From the NCBI GenBank assembly GCA_012934845.2, contig WNNJ02000482.1, forward strand, positions 62,001 through 126,000: a DNA stretch of 64,000 bases, given 5' to 3'. Of this stretch, positions 34,090-45,022 are shown piece by piece. The notes under the pieces are model-generated. The model was not told where the DNA came from. It worked only from the letters and a program-made list of their open reading frames with translations, and made no database searches. The position numbers and the translations under genes were made by a program. Each line of letters starts with the position of its first letter. The stretch's first letter is position 1. This stretch comes from Pomphorhynchus laevis (Eukaryota > Acanthocephala > Palaeacanthocephala > Echinorhynchida > Pomphorhynchidae).

Positions 34090-35165
34090 TATGATAAATA
34101 TTTTTATTATGTGATCCATGTTCGCCTTCGCCATGCACACAACGATGACCACTTTTCATCCACATGTTTGAAAAATGTCCCCATCAAATAGTACACCTGG
34201 CATCCGCAGATGTACTGCGGATACCTGAATTTCACGTCATCCTCATCAAATATTATCAACATGACAGCATGACTCAAAATTCCAGAGAACGAATCCTCTT
34301 AAATTCAAAAGTACGAGTCTGGTATGTGCATAAAATTGATGGAGTGGTATGACACCATTCCAGTTTGTTAGCAATTGGTGTAATCACTTCAGATTGTAGA
34401 AAACGTGGCGTGGTTAGGAAATGATAATGGAAGTTTACATTCAAATGTATATGAACCGGATGCAGTCGTTTAGGGGGAATAAACATGGCGTTGAAATGGA
34501 TTGTTAAACAACTTAAGATCCACTTCTACTCAGCTTCCGTTGTTTCTTGGGTGCGCAGTGTCCTTGACTAAACTCATCGAATAAAGACAAATAGCACATC
34601 TGTAATGTTGGTTCGGCGTCGATTAGAAGTGATAAGATTTATTACAGAAGAATATGGAATGCATTTATCGATCCATTATGTACATCACGGAATAATAAAG
34701 CAGATTAACTTACACAAGTGCCCAAATCATGGCTAAAGATAAATTAAGTGAGTTCGACATCCGCGCAGATAGTAAACAAATTACAATCATCGTTTTATTT
34801 TGGAATCGACTGGACCCTAAGCTTAGCAAAAATCGTGGAAAAATAAAGTTCGACGTGATGAAATTGAGCAATACATTTCATATAGGACAATCGATTTGCC
34901 ACTTCTTCGATTCTTGACGGGCAATCCTAGAGGCATCAACAATTGGGAACGCTTAGCGATTGACACAACACATTATCGTAAACGATTTAATCTCACTCTT
35001 AGATTGTGGTTCGAATCGCTTTGTGATATGGCGGCAAATTCGGCGAAAAACCCAACAAATAATATAATACCTAAAATGAAATATTTTGCGATCGCAGACC
35101 ACTCACTTGAGCTACGCACTGATAAGCTCGTCTCGTTTTCGGTCGAATTTGCTAAAAAATAAGTA
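34090..35165 (+). other. Unassigned coding-like segment before the LTR fossil
   Basis: Several plus-strand stretches read like protein, for example WNRLDPKLSKNRGKIKFDVM and GINNWERLAIDTTHYRKRFN. I do not recognise the family. Because the pieces run straight into retroelement remains on the same strand, they may belong to the same or another old mobile element. They could also be a broken host gene. Confidence 0.3.
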
Positions 35166-35179
35166 GAGTAAAATGAGAT

Positions 35180-36300
35180 GTGCTTTTGATGTTTCTAGCA
35201 ACATATAAACACGAGGAAACAGAATTTATGAAATATATTACAAAACAATAAAGTGAGCGGTCCCGCGTGGTAATATTGATCCGATAGATGCATCACTTTG
35301 GTACAAATTGTCTTCTTTAATTGACAAAAATTACGATAATTATTCTAGCATAATACTGTACAAATACAAGTGGAGACACAAGTTGTTCGACGAATTCAAC
35401 AAGAGCATGAAGAGACGCCAGAATATCCGCTGCTGAAGGATCAGAAAGTATGAATAAGCCTCCTAAATAACGATGTCATTAAACTGTGGAAAAAAGGTAA
35501 TGTTACTAGAAACGTAATGCCTTGGACGGTTAAAGTAAATCATATGCCTAGGCATCTATATGGTGTGAGAGAAATGAATAAGGAATTCGATAGTGATATT
35601 TGAGAAGACAGTTTTGAACCCAACAACGACTGGACTCGCACGAAGGATTAAGTTATTTACACGATTACAAAATTATGAGGTTGATGTCCCACAACTCCAA
35701 AGAAAATGACCAATCAGGAGTGAATCTATGTCAGGAGGGGATTTAACGTAGGCAGTGTGCTGACCGTCACTTAAGAATTTACCACTTGATCACATGTATT
35801 TTCTAATTAACTTATTCTGTTTTAAGATTGTTGAATAAAACCATTTAAGTGGATATAATTATAACAATTTATTCAGCGATTGTTTCAAATTGACTCAATG
35901 CTGCGTTCTGCCAAATTAAAAGGTAAATTGAATACTACTCCCGTTCAAATCAAGTACTGGATGCGAACGTTTGAAAACTGCATCGAAGAAATAGTATTCA
36001 TAAATGCGTCAAGGCCTCCTAACAAATTTAATCTACTCATCAATTATGTATCTAGTGAAGTGCATGATCTCGTATCTGACTAAGCTACATATGAAGAAAC
36101 GAAGTTTATTCTCAAAAAAACCTTTCTAAAACTTGCAATTGCAACTTTTGCACGACATCGACTGGTCACACGAAAACAGAGCAATCTCGAAACCATTGAT
36201 GATTTCTTCGATGCAATTTTCGAACGTTCGAATTCCATACTTAATTTGAACGGGAGTAGTATCCAATTTACCATTGAATTTATTTTTGATAAAGCAGGAC
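35180..36300 (+). mobile_element. LTR retrotransposon fossil (Gypsy-like), badly broken
   Basis: Parts recognisable in order are a stretch like the C-terminal end of an integrase/pol region (around 35380-35640), a non-coding interval that could contain LTR sequence (35640-35870), and a gag-like segment (35880-36290) with the WMRTFEN and NKFNLLINYVS type signature of arthropod Gypsy gags. No protease, RT or complete LTR pair is visible. It has many breaks and is old. It is joined to SINE sequence at its right end. Confidence 0.5.
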
Positions 36301-36795
36301 GTTACAAATCAGTCTGGGTGGGTCTCATCAGCTGCTGACCCAGATCTACATTTCACGTTTCGACCCTTATTATATGATCTCTCCGTACACATATGCTGAT
36401 CGTATTTGAACTCAGGACGTCTGTATCGCGATTCAATGCTACATCAACCAGGCTGGCTGCAATTGCAACTTTTGCGCGACATCGACTGGTCACACGAAAA
36501 CAGAGCAATCTCGAAACCATTGATGATTTCTTAGATGCAATTTTCAAACGTTGGAATTCCATACTTGATTTGAACGGGAGTAGTATCTAATTTACCTTTG
36601 AATATATTTTTGATAAAGCAGGACGTTACAAATCAGTCTGAGTGGGTCTCATCAGCTGCTGACCCAGACCTACATTTCACCTTTCGACCCTTATTATCTG
36701 CTCTCTCCGTACAATATACTGATCGAATTTAAACTCAGGACGTCGGTATCGCGATTCAACGCTACATCCACCAGGCTGGCTGCTCCAGTGGTGTA
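36136..36795. repeat. Tandem composite: gag-like piece plus SINE, two copies
   Basis: A ~325-bp unit made of a gag-like fossil segment followed by a SINE (read on the minus strand) occurs at about 36136-36460 and again at 36461-36795. The junctions are the same in both, so the composite was duplicated after it formed. Confidence 0.8.
36299..36460 (-). mobile_element. tRNA-derived SINE (family A), copy 1
   Basis: On the minus strand a tRNA-like head (CAGCCAGCCTGGTTGATGTA, B-box-like AGTTCAAATA) is followed by the body motif GGGTCGAAACGTGAAATGTA, then CAGCAGCTGATGAGACCC and the tail (TAACGTCCTGCT). It ends in the retroelement sequence on its left. Confidence 0.7.
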
Positions 36796-36800
36796 GATAT
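36623..36800 (-). mobile_element. tRNA-derived SINE (family A), copy 2
   Basis: Same structure as copy 1, with AGCCAGCCTGGTGGATGTAG as the head and CAGCAGCTGATGAGACCC in the body. It is extended at its 5' side by GTATATCTACACCACTGG, which is repeated in inverted form just beyond and leads into an AT microsatellite at 36830-36920. Confidence 0.7.
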
Positions 36801-36949
36801 ACACCACTGGAGCAGCCAGTGGTGTATATTACAAATATTTATAATATACATATATATTATATATAAATATTATATATAAATATATAAATATTATATATTT
36901 ATATATTTTTTTGTATATTACAAATCATTTCTGTATATTACAGAGATGA

Positions 36950-37075
36950 TTAGTAGTGCCCTGCTGTATCAAAAATAAGATCAATACATGAGGATAATAT
37001 CGCGCCACAATGAGAAAAATTTCAGCTCACATATCCAATCAAGTACAATTAAAAACATTCGTTGCAAGTGACAGT
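36950..37075 (+). mobile_element. SINE family A tail fragment
   Basis: Contains only the 3' part (CCTGCTGTATCAAAAATAAG, then GATAATATCGCGCCACAATG and CAGCTCACATATCCAATC). The same tail follows the copy at 37165-37440, which shows that it belongs to the element. Confidence 0.65.
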
Positions 37076-37164
37076 ATAAAAAACCAGTGATCCGGCTAGT
37101 GGATCACACAACTAGGTAGGTTTCTAATAGATCGTTAGAATACGATCCACTACCAAAAGTAATA

Positions 37165-37445
37165 CACAGAACTGTATATCTACACCACTGGAGCAGCCAG
37201 CCTGGTGGATGTAGCGTTGAATCGCGATACAGACGTCCTGAGTTCAAATCCGATCAGTTATATGTGTACGGAGAGAGCAGATAATATGGTCGAAACGTGA
37301 AATGTAGGTCTGGGTCAGTAGCTGATGAGACCCACCCAGACTGATTTGTAAAGTCCTGCTGTATCAAAAATAAGATCAATACATGTGAGGATAATATCGT
37401 GCCACAATCAGAAAAATTTCAGCTCACAGATCCAATCAAGTACAA
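37165..37445 (+). mobile_element. tRNA-derived SINE (family A), best full copy
   Basis: Head: A-box-like CCTGGTGGATG (37201-37211) and B box GTTCAAATC (37242-37250), spaced as in a tRNA. Body: GGTCGAAACGTGAAATGTAG, then CAGTAG-CTGATGA (37316-37328), GACCCACCCAGACT, GATT, a GTC and CTGCTG. The body aligns base for base with the hammerhead module of repeat family B, including helix I and CTGATGA, but GATT replaces GAAA. So the ribozyme core is altered in all family-A copies. The tail runs to about 37445. Confidence 0.7.
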
Positions 37446-37639
37446 TCCTATATATAATAATTAATATTTTTATATTAAATAATTAATATTTTAATATATA
37501 TATTAAAATATTAATAACTTTTTTCAAATAATAGACCTTTAACAGACATTTATGCCTACTAAACATAAGCTATAAACAAAACTAGTTAGGTATAAGGTAT
37601 AAACTAATTAGGTATAATAATTATAAATATTAATATTCA

Positions 37640-37765
37640 ACGTGGTTGCGTATGTAATGCTGCAACAGCCATCTGTAAAGGTTGTCGCTGCAACCGTGAC
37701 TGCATAGCCACGAATTGTCGCAATCGTAAGATTTTACCTACTTGTCTTTTACGCTCAATCACTAA
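37640..37765 (+). other. Cysteine-rich (CXC-like) coding remnant
   Basis: The reading AATAICKGCRCNRDCIATNC then RNRKILPTC shows the C-x-C, C-x4-C spacing of the zinc-binding CXC motif found in many transposon-encoded and some chromatin proteins. No larger frame surrounds it, so the parent gene or element is unknown. Confidence 0.35.
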
Positions 37766-38519
37766 CGACAGTCAATTAAATCAATATATGGCACGCGAGG
37801 CTTTATTGCCATCATCAAAATGTACACATCGTATTCTTTTGATGAGATGACCGGAGAGACGATTAAGGTATTAGTGGTTCCTATGAATTCAACCATTTTG
37901 GGACTTTTTAATAAAGTAAAGTTCTGGCAACCAAATCTTTTTCATGTTCATCTTGGCTCTTCTAGTTCGAATTTGTGGAATTAAAGTGCAACTTGTAAAG
38001 GATGTGTGTATAGAAACAGAGATACAAAATAATGCTCTAAGTGAGGCTACGGTGATGTGCCAACTAATTTTACAACGTCCACTCAAAGGTAAGATAGGTG
38101 TATATAGGAAACTAGTAGTACGCCGAATAAAATGTTGAAATAAGAAGAGAAATTCATTGATCTATTTAATGAAGCAGACTATTTGAAACGAAAAGATGAT
38201 ACATACTGCTTAGGTGAAGATAAATTGCTGGATTTGAAGAGGAGATTCGTCATGATGTTCCATCATGGTAAAATGCCTGGTGCTATGCGTCTTCTTTAAA
38301 ACCAGAGTAAGAGTGGGCAACCATTTGTTACTTGATGATATTTATGAATCAGAATCGGTATGTCAAAGACTATAGTGGTTACATCCGAATGGCAACAAAC
38401 TATCGAAGAACTGATACTGGAGGAGCCACTTTAAGGTTTGATAGACCAAAGATAAGTTCTGTCTACAGAAATATATGCGACGAAAATCAAATCTACAGTT
38501 CGGAAAACAGGTGGTAGCG

Positions 38520-38800
38520 CCGGTCCTTCTAGAATGGATTCTTGTAGTTGGTGTTTGTTGTTACATAATTTTGGTTTGTCGTCAAGTAGATTAGTAAGTG
38601 CAGTGTCGGAGTGTGCAACCCTTATAGCCACGAAACGTATCAATTGTGAAAATTTGAATGCCTTCATTGCCTGCAGATTGGTTTCCTTAGACAAGATGCC
38701 CAGGGTCCGCCCTATTGGGATAGGTGAGGCATGTAGGCGTATAATTGGGAAAGTATTGATTCATTTAATCACTTTGGTTCATTCAATCACGTCAATGTAA
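38520..38800 (+). mobile_element. Family-R LINE RT, N-terminal fingers fragment
   Basis: The open frame includes FIACRLVSLDKMP, RVRPIGIGEACRRIIGKV. This corresponds to ACRLIALEKKDG, RPIGVCDTARRIISKA in the 52.9-54.4 kb copy, directly upstream of RT motif A. It stops after this block. The frame is intact over 88 codons. Confidence 0.75.
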
Positions 38801-39329
38801 AAAACATTTGCATAATGCATGTGATTTTCAAATGTTCAAACATAACGAAGTTTTAAATATGCGCTAAAATTGAAGATCAAATTGTTCAGTGATTTCTAAA
38901 CACGTGCGATTCCCACACTCACTTGAAAATAGATCATATACAATTTTATTGTCAAATAATCCTAAAAATAGCTATTATTTTTTTATAACGTCAGGACAAT
39001 TTATTATTTAATTATTTTTTATTTTTCTTGAATAATCATAATTTATTATTCATTTGATACAATATTCGGTTCCCTCAAATGAGCCTTTGTCCAATCAATT
39101 ATAATCTTGTCATTATTCTATGTGATTGGGTGCGTGCTGGTGGGAAAATACCCTACAGGCATGCTACAGCGAGAACGGAACGATCTTAGACAAACATAAG
39201 AGGATCGAGCAATTGCAAACGAAATTTTTCTTTTCATCAGTCCCAAAATTTCGGAATATTGCTGTCTTGAGCGCTGCGCCTTAATCGCAGCTAGTGATTT
39301 CAGAAATAGTATCATCTCATCGCCCATAG

Positions 39330-40960
39330 CACCCGAGTGGAGAAGACAAGAGGCACGAATCTGCTTCGTTCAAGGCTCACAATGCGTTCACTGTATTTTG
39401 CCTTTTTTCTTGCTTCATTGCTGGCAAACAAGGATGCGGAAGCACCGCAAGCATACGATTGAGCGTGAATATTAAAGATGGTGACGTATAGAAACGTCCG
39501 CTCAAATAAATTGCGTTGAAGTCCGGAAGATACAATGTCAAACGTGCACCTCTGTCGCGCGTAGTCGTCCGAGCTTCGAAATCAAATTCAGCTGGGACAT
39601 CAGTGAGCTCAAGTTCAACCCTAACGCCTTGACAAATTGTTGTAAGCTCCTGCGCAAGCAAGTCCCGCGCGATATTGTGCCGGATTGATGGCAACCCTTC
39701 TTGTTTGCAGGAAAGGGCATGGCTGATATTAACGCTATCTCCGCAAGCGCGGACGTTCTTACTCAATTCGTTGGGCATCCAACCGTACCAGGAGCCGAGT
39801 GCATCTATAAATTCATTGCGACTTAGGTGGAAGCGTTTCCTCTTTACTGGTAGGGCGCTTAACCACGAGGAGGCGCCATCCCTTGAGGCATGAGAGATGA
39901 TTTGGGTTGTGACCAGACCGAGTCTAGCCACGCTTGGCTGTAATCTATCGATACGCAATTTGCGTTGTTCTACAAAACCCAGCTTCATAACGCGGTCTTG
40001 TAGTAAGCGCAAAGTGTTTCAGTTTCTCCGGTTTTATGTGTATCGAATATTTTTGAAGAACAACCGAATTCCAGGTGTGCAGAGAACCTTGGGTCACATA
40101 TACCAAAACCACCATCGCTTATCGGAGAAGTTAAGATCACCATCTAGCCTTGGTCCACTCTTCGTCCGATGACTGCTGGAACGAACCTTTCGTTGATAGA
40201 TTTGTATAGACAGTCTGTGTGGGAAGGGCTGCATTCTACTGAGCGCATTAAATATGTCCACTTGAACTGCCCCGAACGAACCAATCCGGTGTAAGCAACG
40301 TGTGGATATATCTCTCCGACGCGTGTCAGACGATATATAAGATTAGACCAACGCTTTACTTCAAATTCCGTGCAGTTGCATTCGTACTGTGTGGTGCCGA
40401 TGGGAACACTAAGAATGTAAATACCAGATGTAAAAAGTTCGACAACAGCGGATAAAAGAGAGATGTCAACGCTACTGCTCCCTCTTGCTAGCAATTTGGT
40501 TTTAGATGCGTTTACGTTATAACCGTACTTAGGACCAAGCTCTAAGAGAATGGACCACACTTTCCTCAAGTCTTCGAATTTCCCGACAAAATTACCATAA
40601 TCTGTGTACCATCTCTGGGTAACACCAGGAAATTGTTGACGTATGTTTTAAATTAAAGGGAGAAAAGCCATTGAGAAGCCGGTCATCGCAAGTGGATCTC
40701 CTTGTGTGAAGCCTTCGTGCGAATATATACTATCACCACTAAGGATAATATAGATGGTGCTATATTTATCATATTTGCCAGTGCGACTTTTCGATTAATC
40801 ACGTTAAAAAGCGTTAAACACATCACCATCGAGGACACAATAGTCTGGGTTGGCCTCGAAACATTTGCGCAAGGAATGTGTAGCGTATTCAATCCCGCTC
40901 CTCTTCGAGGCTGCCAATTGCTAAAATCCCGCAATGTCTTGCAAATCTTCCCGGATTAAC
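39330..40960 (-). mobile_element. Family-R LINE: RT palm to endonuclease module
   Basis: Reading down from 40960: KRSGIEYATHSLRKCFEANP, CVLDGDVFNAF (motif A region), GFTQGDPLAMTGFSMAFLPL (motif B), WYTDYGNFVG (motif C; the usual ADD is degraded), KYGYNVNASKTKLL, EIYPHVAYTGLVRSGQFKWT, YLMRSV, then a separate frame (40012-39377) with LSRNEFIDALGSWYGWMP, ACGDSVNISHALSCKQEGLP (Cys/His cluster) and RHNIARDLLAQEL. Several frameshifts and stops are present. The order RT, zinc knuckle, endonuclease-like domain supports a restriction-like-endonuclease LINE, although the family name is inference. Confidence 0.75.
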
Positions 40961-40965
40961 CTCAA

Positions 40966-43460
40966 TCAAATCAGCTAACTGAGTCTTCGTATTTAATATA
41001 ATTATAAATTAAATCAGCTAACTGAGTTTACGTATTAAATATAATTATAAAATAAACAAAACATAATAATGCAAAATCAAAATTTAATAATTAAATAATA
41101 AAATAAATAATTGTTATAAGATTTTTTATAATTTAAATCAAGTTAAAATAAAAAATTGAAATTCAAAATAAAAGTCATTTTTATGAATTGACTAATAAAT
41201 AACAGACGTTGTATCAGAATAAGAATTAGAGGTCATCAGGAGGAACTGCTATGCTATCAGGTTTCGGCCCCTAACTCCTCTACCCAACATAGCAGCGGGG
41301 CCAAATACATGCTAATGATGTATTTCCTCTGATAAAACTATCTAGTATCTTATTCTAATGCAAAGTATATTATTTATTATCCATCCATAAAAATTTGCCA
41401 CTTAAGAGTTTAAATTTATTCTTTAAATTATTGTGTTGATTTATAAATTTTGCTATTTTCTGCTTGATGTTATTTTTATAGTAACCTAGTTTAAAATATG
41501 TATCTATTAAATTATTTAAATGATTTTTAAGAAAGCCAATATCATTACATATTGTTGCAATTCTTAAAATTTCATTATTTAATGTATTATATTTTATATT
41601 ATATGGTATGCATGAATGCTCATGCAAAAATATGTTTCTTGTAAATTTAAATATGTCATCTTTACGATATAAATTAATAGCAGTTTTAGTTAATGTTAAT
41701 TTAATGTTCATATCTAGATATACAGTTTCTTTATCATTAATATTGGTTTTGTTAAGAATAAGGCTTTCTGGATAAATGTGCTCACTAATTGAATAAAAAT
41801 TATTAGAATTAAATACACATATATCATCAATGTATCGAAACATGTATTTCATATATTTATATTGTTTAGATTTAGTTTTTACACAGTTATGAACAAATTC
41901 ATATTCTATAAAGCTTAAAAACAAGTCAGCAATAATTGGGCTAATATTACCACCCATTGGAACACCTTTTACTTGTCTAAATATAGATGTCCCTACTTTT
42001 AAATAATTTTGATTTATCAAAATATTTAAGGATTCTATTAATTCAATTTTATCCATATATTTATATTTATTTGATGGTTTAATTTTTGTTAGATAGGCGT
42101 TATAATTATTATAACATATATATGTATATCTTTTTCCGAATATAAGATTAATTAATTTTACTAACGCTTCTTTAATATCTACTAAATCTAGATTTGTATT
42201 AAGAGTACTAAAATCGTAAGTATTTATATTTTGAAAATTTATTCCTTTTGTCTGTTCTAAAAATTCTTTTGTAGAATTAATACTGAAATAGTGTTTTATA
42301 CCAGTATTAATTTCGATTACCTTGCAATATTTTTTAAAGTGTGCTTTAATTACTTTAAGTATTTTATTCATATAGACAGAAAGTGGTTTTAATGTACATT
42401 TAAACGCACTACATATGAACCTAGGTTTTATTGGATTTTTATGTAATTTTGGATTCCAATATAATATAGGTATAGTTTTATTATCTAATTCAACCTTTAT
42501 ACCCTTTTTATCCATTATAGAACAGTGACTTGTAATAATTGTTTCTAAACTCAACTCACTACGTTCATATGTTGGATTTACATTTAAATCATTAGAATTA
42601 ACCTCTTTTATTAGTATATCATAATAATGCTTTTTGCATATGAAGACAAAGTTATTACTAGCTTTATCAATAGTTGTTATTATATAGTTATCCTTTAATT
42701 TAGTAAGTTCTGTATACATATCTTTATTAATTTTATCTTTCCTTTTATAATTGTTTGTTATTTTCATTTTATTTTTAATTTTATCAAATATATAATCTTT
42801 CCAAATTTTTATCTTAGATATATTCGAGCTTTCACTATTAATCAGCTTACTAAAGTAATCATTTAAGTTATTATATAACGAATTGTAAATTTTATTTTTG
42901 TCGTTGTTATTATTTAATCTATATTTATACACATTTGATAGCAGCTTTCTTAATTCACAATTTTCAATTAATTCTAGATTATTGGTACATATATGTTCAT
43001 TTATTTTATCAAAACTAAGACTTTTACAATTGCATTCTGTTTCCATTATGTTTCTAATATTATCGTTACATATTGATTTTAATTCTTTATTATAATTACA
43101 AATTTTTCGTCCTAATGGTGGCAGGAGTTTATACCTTATTTTGGGAATATATTTACCCTATTATTTCTTTACTTAAATCTGATCTTATTATTTCTTTACT
43201 TTTAGAATTATTTAAAAGTCCGGCTATATTTATGTTATCTATACATTTATTAATGAAGTTTATGGTTAATGTATATTTTCTATTGTTATTATTAACATTT
43301 ATTGTACGATTATAGTATTTTGTATTACAATAACTGTCTATTATACAACTTAGCCTATCAGAGTAGTTAATTAATCTTTGATTTATTGAACATATGATAT
43401 CTTTAGAAAAACTTCTTATATTTACATTAAGATTATTATTATTATTATTATACATTCAAC
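40966..43460 (-). mobile_element. PLE copy 3, tail and RT body, split by a LINE at its 5' side
   Basis: The tail starts with the family terminus present twice in tandem (40972 and 41012), then carries the canonical structured module and the RT with its intact frame. Upstream of the RT the N-terminal region (43455-43153 and on) reads INVNNNNRKYTLTINFINK and NIAGLLNNSKSKEIIRSDL. At about 43440-43455 it is cut by a LINE. Probable PLE sequence resumes on the far side (45022-45230). This is the best preserved PLE in the window. Confidence 0.8.
41370..43046 (-). CDS. PLE reverse transcriptase, open frame of 558 codons
   Basis: This RNA-directed DNA polymerase copies the element's RNA. Order of motifs: a Cys/His patch (ECNCKS...NEHIC, residues 4-20), LHKNPIKPRF (201-210), YDFSTLNTNLDL with motif A Asp 278, QVKGVPMGGNISP (motif B, 358-370), FRYIDDIC with the catalytic pair at 407-408, and a basic C-terminal thumb ending KFLWMDNK. 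There is no GIY-YIG endonuclease after the thumb, nor in what remains of the N-terminal side. The frame is uninterrupted. The start at 43046 is only the first Met, since homologous sequence continues upstream. It may therefore be a partial protein today. Confidence 0.85.
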   Translation of the reverse strand: METECNCKSLSFDKINEHICTNNLELIENCELRKLLSNVYKYRLNNNNDKNKIYNSLYNNLNDYFSKLINSESSNISKIKIWKDYIFDKIKNKMKITNNYKRKDKINKDMYTELTKLKDNYIITTIDKASNNFVFICKKHYYDILIKEVNSNDLNVNPTYERSELSLETIITSHCSIMDKKGIKVELDNKTIPILYWNPKLHKNPIKPRFICSAFKCTLKPLSVYMNKILKVIKAHFKKYCKVIEINTGIKHYFSINSTKEFLEQTKGINFQNINTYDFSTLNTNLDLVDIKEALVKLINLIFGKRYTYICYNNYNAYLTKIKPSNKYKYMDKIELIESLNILINQNYLKVGTSIFRQVKGVPMGGNISPIIADLFLSFIEYEFVHNCVKTKSKQYKYMKYMFRYIDDICVFNSNNFYSISEHIYPESLILNKTNINDKETVYLDMNIKLTLTKTAINLYRKDDIFKFTRNIFLHEHSCIPYNIKYNTLNNEILRIATICNDIGFLKNHLNNLIDTYFKLGYYKNNIKQKIAKFINQHNNLKNKFKLLSGKFLWMDNK

Positions 43461-45022
43461 AACATACGAGCATTAGCTCAAATAGCTGGCTCACAATAAG
43501 TTCGTAAATAAATTAATTAGTTTTTAAAATAAGGAAATGCAACACGAAACATTGCTTGATCCATTCGTAGTCTTCTTTTAAAAGCACTAAGTGAACTGCA
43601 TCCAACGGTGTCTGCATCAAGGTTGTTCCACAGCTCAACAATTCTTCTATCAAATTGCATCGCGCCCAATTTCTGTACTCTGTTTCTTCGAATAGTTAAA
43701 GAATGACCGCGAAGAACATTTGAACAACGTAGTTGAACCCTACTCCGAAGAGGGTGATGAGGACGTTGGAATAAATGCCAAACAAGGCACATATCCATGT
43801 ACCGACGGGTCCATGTGACGGTCTCAAGTCCTAATGATCTCAGTCTGTCTTCATAAGGCAGCGACGCCAACGTTGGTGCTAGCTTTGTTGCCCTGCGAAG
43901 TACCCTCTCTGATTTCTTATGTTCATGCACAGTACGTGGGTATACAACCGGAGCTGCATATAAAAGTCTACTCAATACATGTGCTAAAATCAGAGGCCGA
44001 AGAGCAGTCGGATTAACGCGAACAAACGCGCGTCGAATCATACCTATCATTTTATTGGAGTTGGCACAAGCTTGATCAGTGTGCTTTTTGGTTGATAAAT
44101 TAGAGGTAACCCATACTCCTAAATCTTTGTAACTATCGACACTTTCCACAATACAGTCCTTATATGTGTAACAAGCTGATGTTAGTTGCTTGCGAGCATT
44201 ACCAATAATACGCATGTGTTTGCATTTCGAAACATTTATCACAAGCTTGTTTAACGCCGCCCACAACTCCAAATTATCTATGTCAGTTTGCAAATTATCA
44301 ACATCCTCACATGAATGAATGGGCCGCCATATTTTTAAGTCATCTGCATACAAACATGATCGAGAGCGAATGCACCCAGGCAAATCGTTAACATAAATGC
44401 TGAATAAAAGCGGACCCAAAACTGAACCTTGAGGTACTCCAATATGACATTCTCTAGACACAGACAATGACCAATCGACAAGTACTCGAAAGCAACGATC
44501 ACGAAGAAATTCTCTAATCCAATCAACTATTATGTTTGGGAGTCCAGTATTGACAAGTTTCTGAAGAAGTAGACCATGATCTACTCTATCAAAAGCTTTA
44601 GAAAAGTCGAAGAATATAATGTCTGTATCGATATAATGTGTCTTATTCGCTGTCCAATCAAGATGAGCATCAAGCAAATTTGAAACAGTTGAATAACCCT
44701 CCCGAAATCCGTGCTGATTAGGGACTAAAATTTTTCCTACACGAAAAAACTCAACCATGTAGCGATGCACAAACCTCTCCAACACTCTACAGCAAATGCA
44801 GGTAATGCTCACCGGCCTATAATTCTCGACGGAAGAGCGATCTCCCTTCTTGAAGTAGGGAAGAACAATTGACTGCTTCCACACATTAGGAAGAGATCTT
44901 TCCAAGATTGACTGGCGAAAAATTGCACAGAGAGGAACGCAAATTGAGCCTGCTAATCTGCGCAGATAAACAGAAGGTAGTAAGTCACAACCTCTTGAAT
45001 TATTTGCTTTTAGACGGCGTAC
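43440..45022 (-). mobile_element. 5'-truncated LINE inserted in PLE copy 3
   Basis: The LINE begins within the fingers (LKANNSRGCDLLP) and ends with a short 3' UTR and an (AAT)n tail at about 43452-43440. The last ~60 bp and the tail match the end of the LINE at 54.4-59.5 kb, confirming the 3' terminus. Sequence on both sides is AT-rich and PLE-like. No clear target duplication could be matched by eye. Confidence 0.8.

Noticed and set aside
37260-37360. HDV-like fold in SINE family A
   Set aside because: GGTCTGGG/CCCAGACT and CAGTAG/CTGCTG can be arranged as P1 and P2, but P3, P1.1 and P4 are missing. Alignment with family B makes a hammerhead origin more likely.
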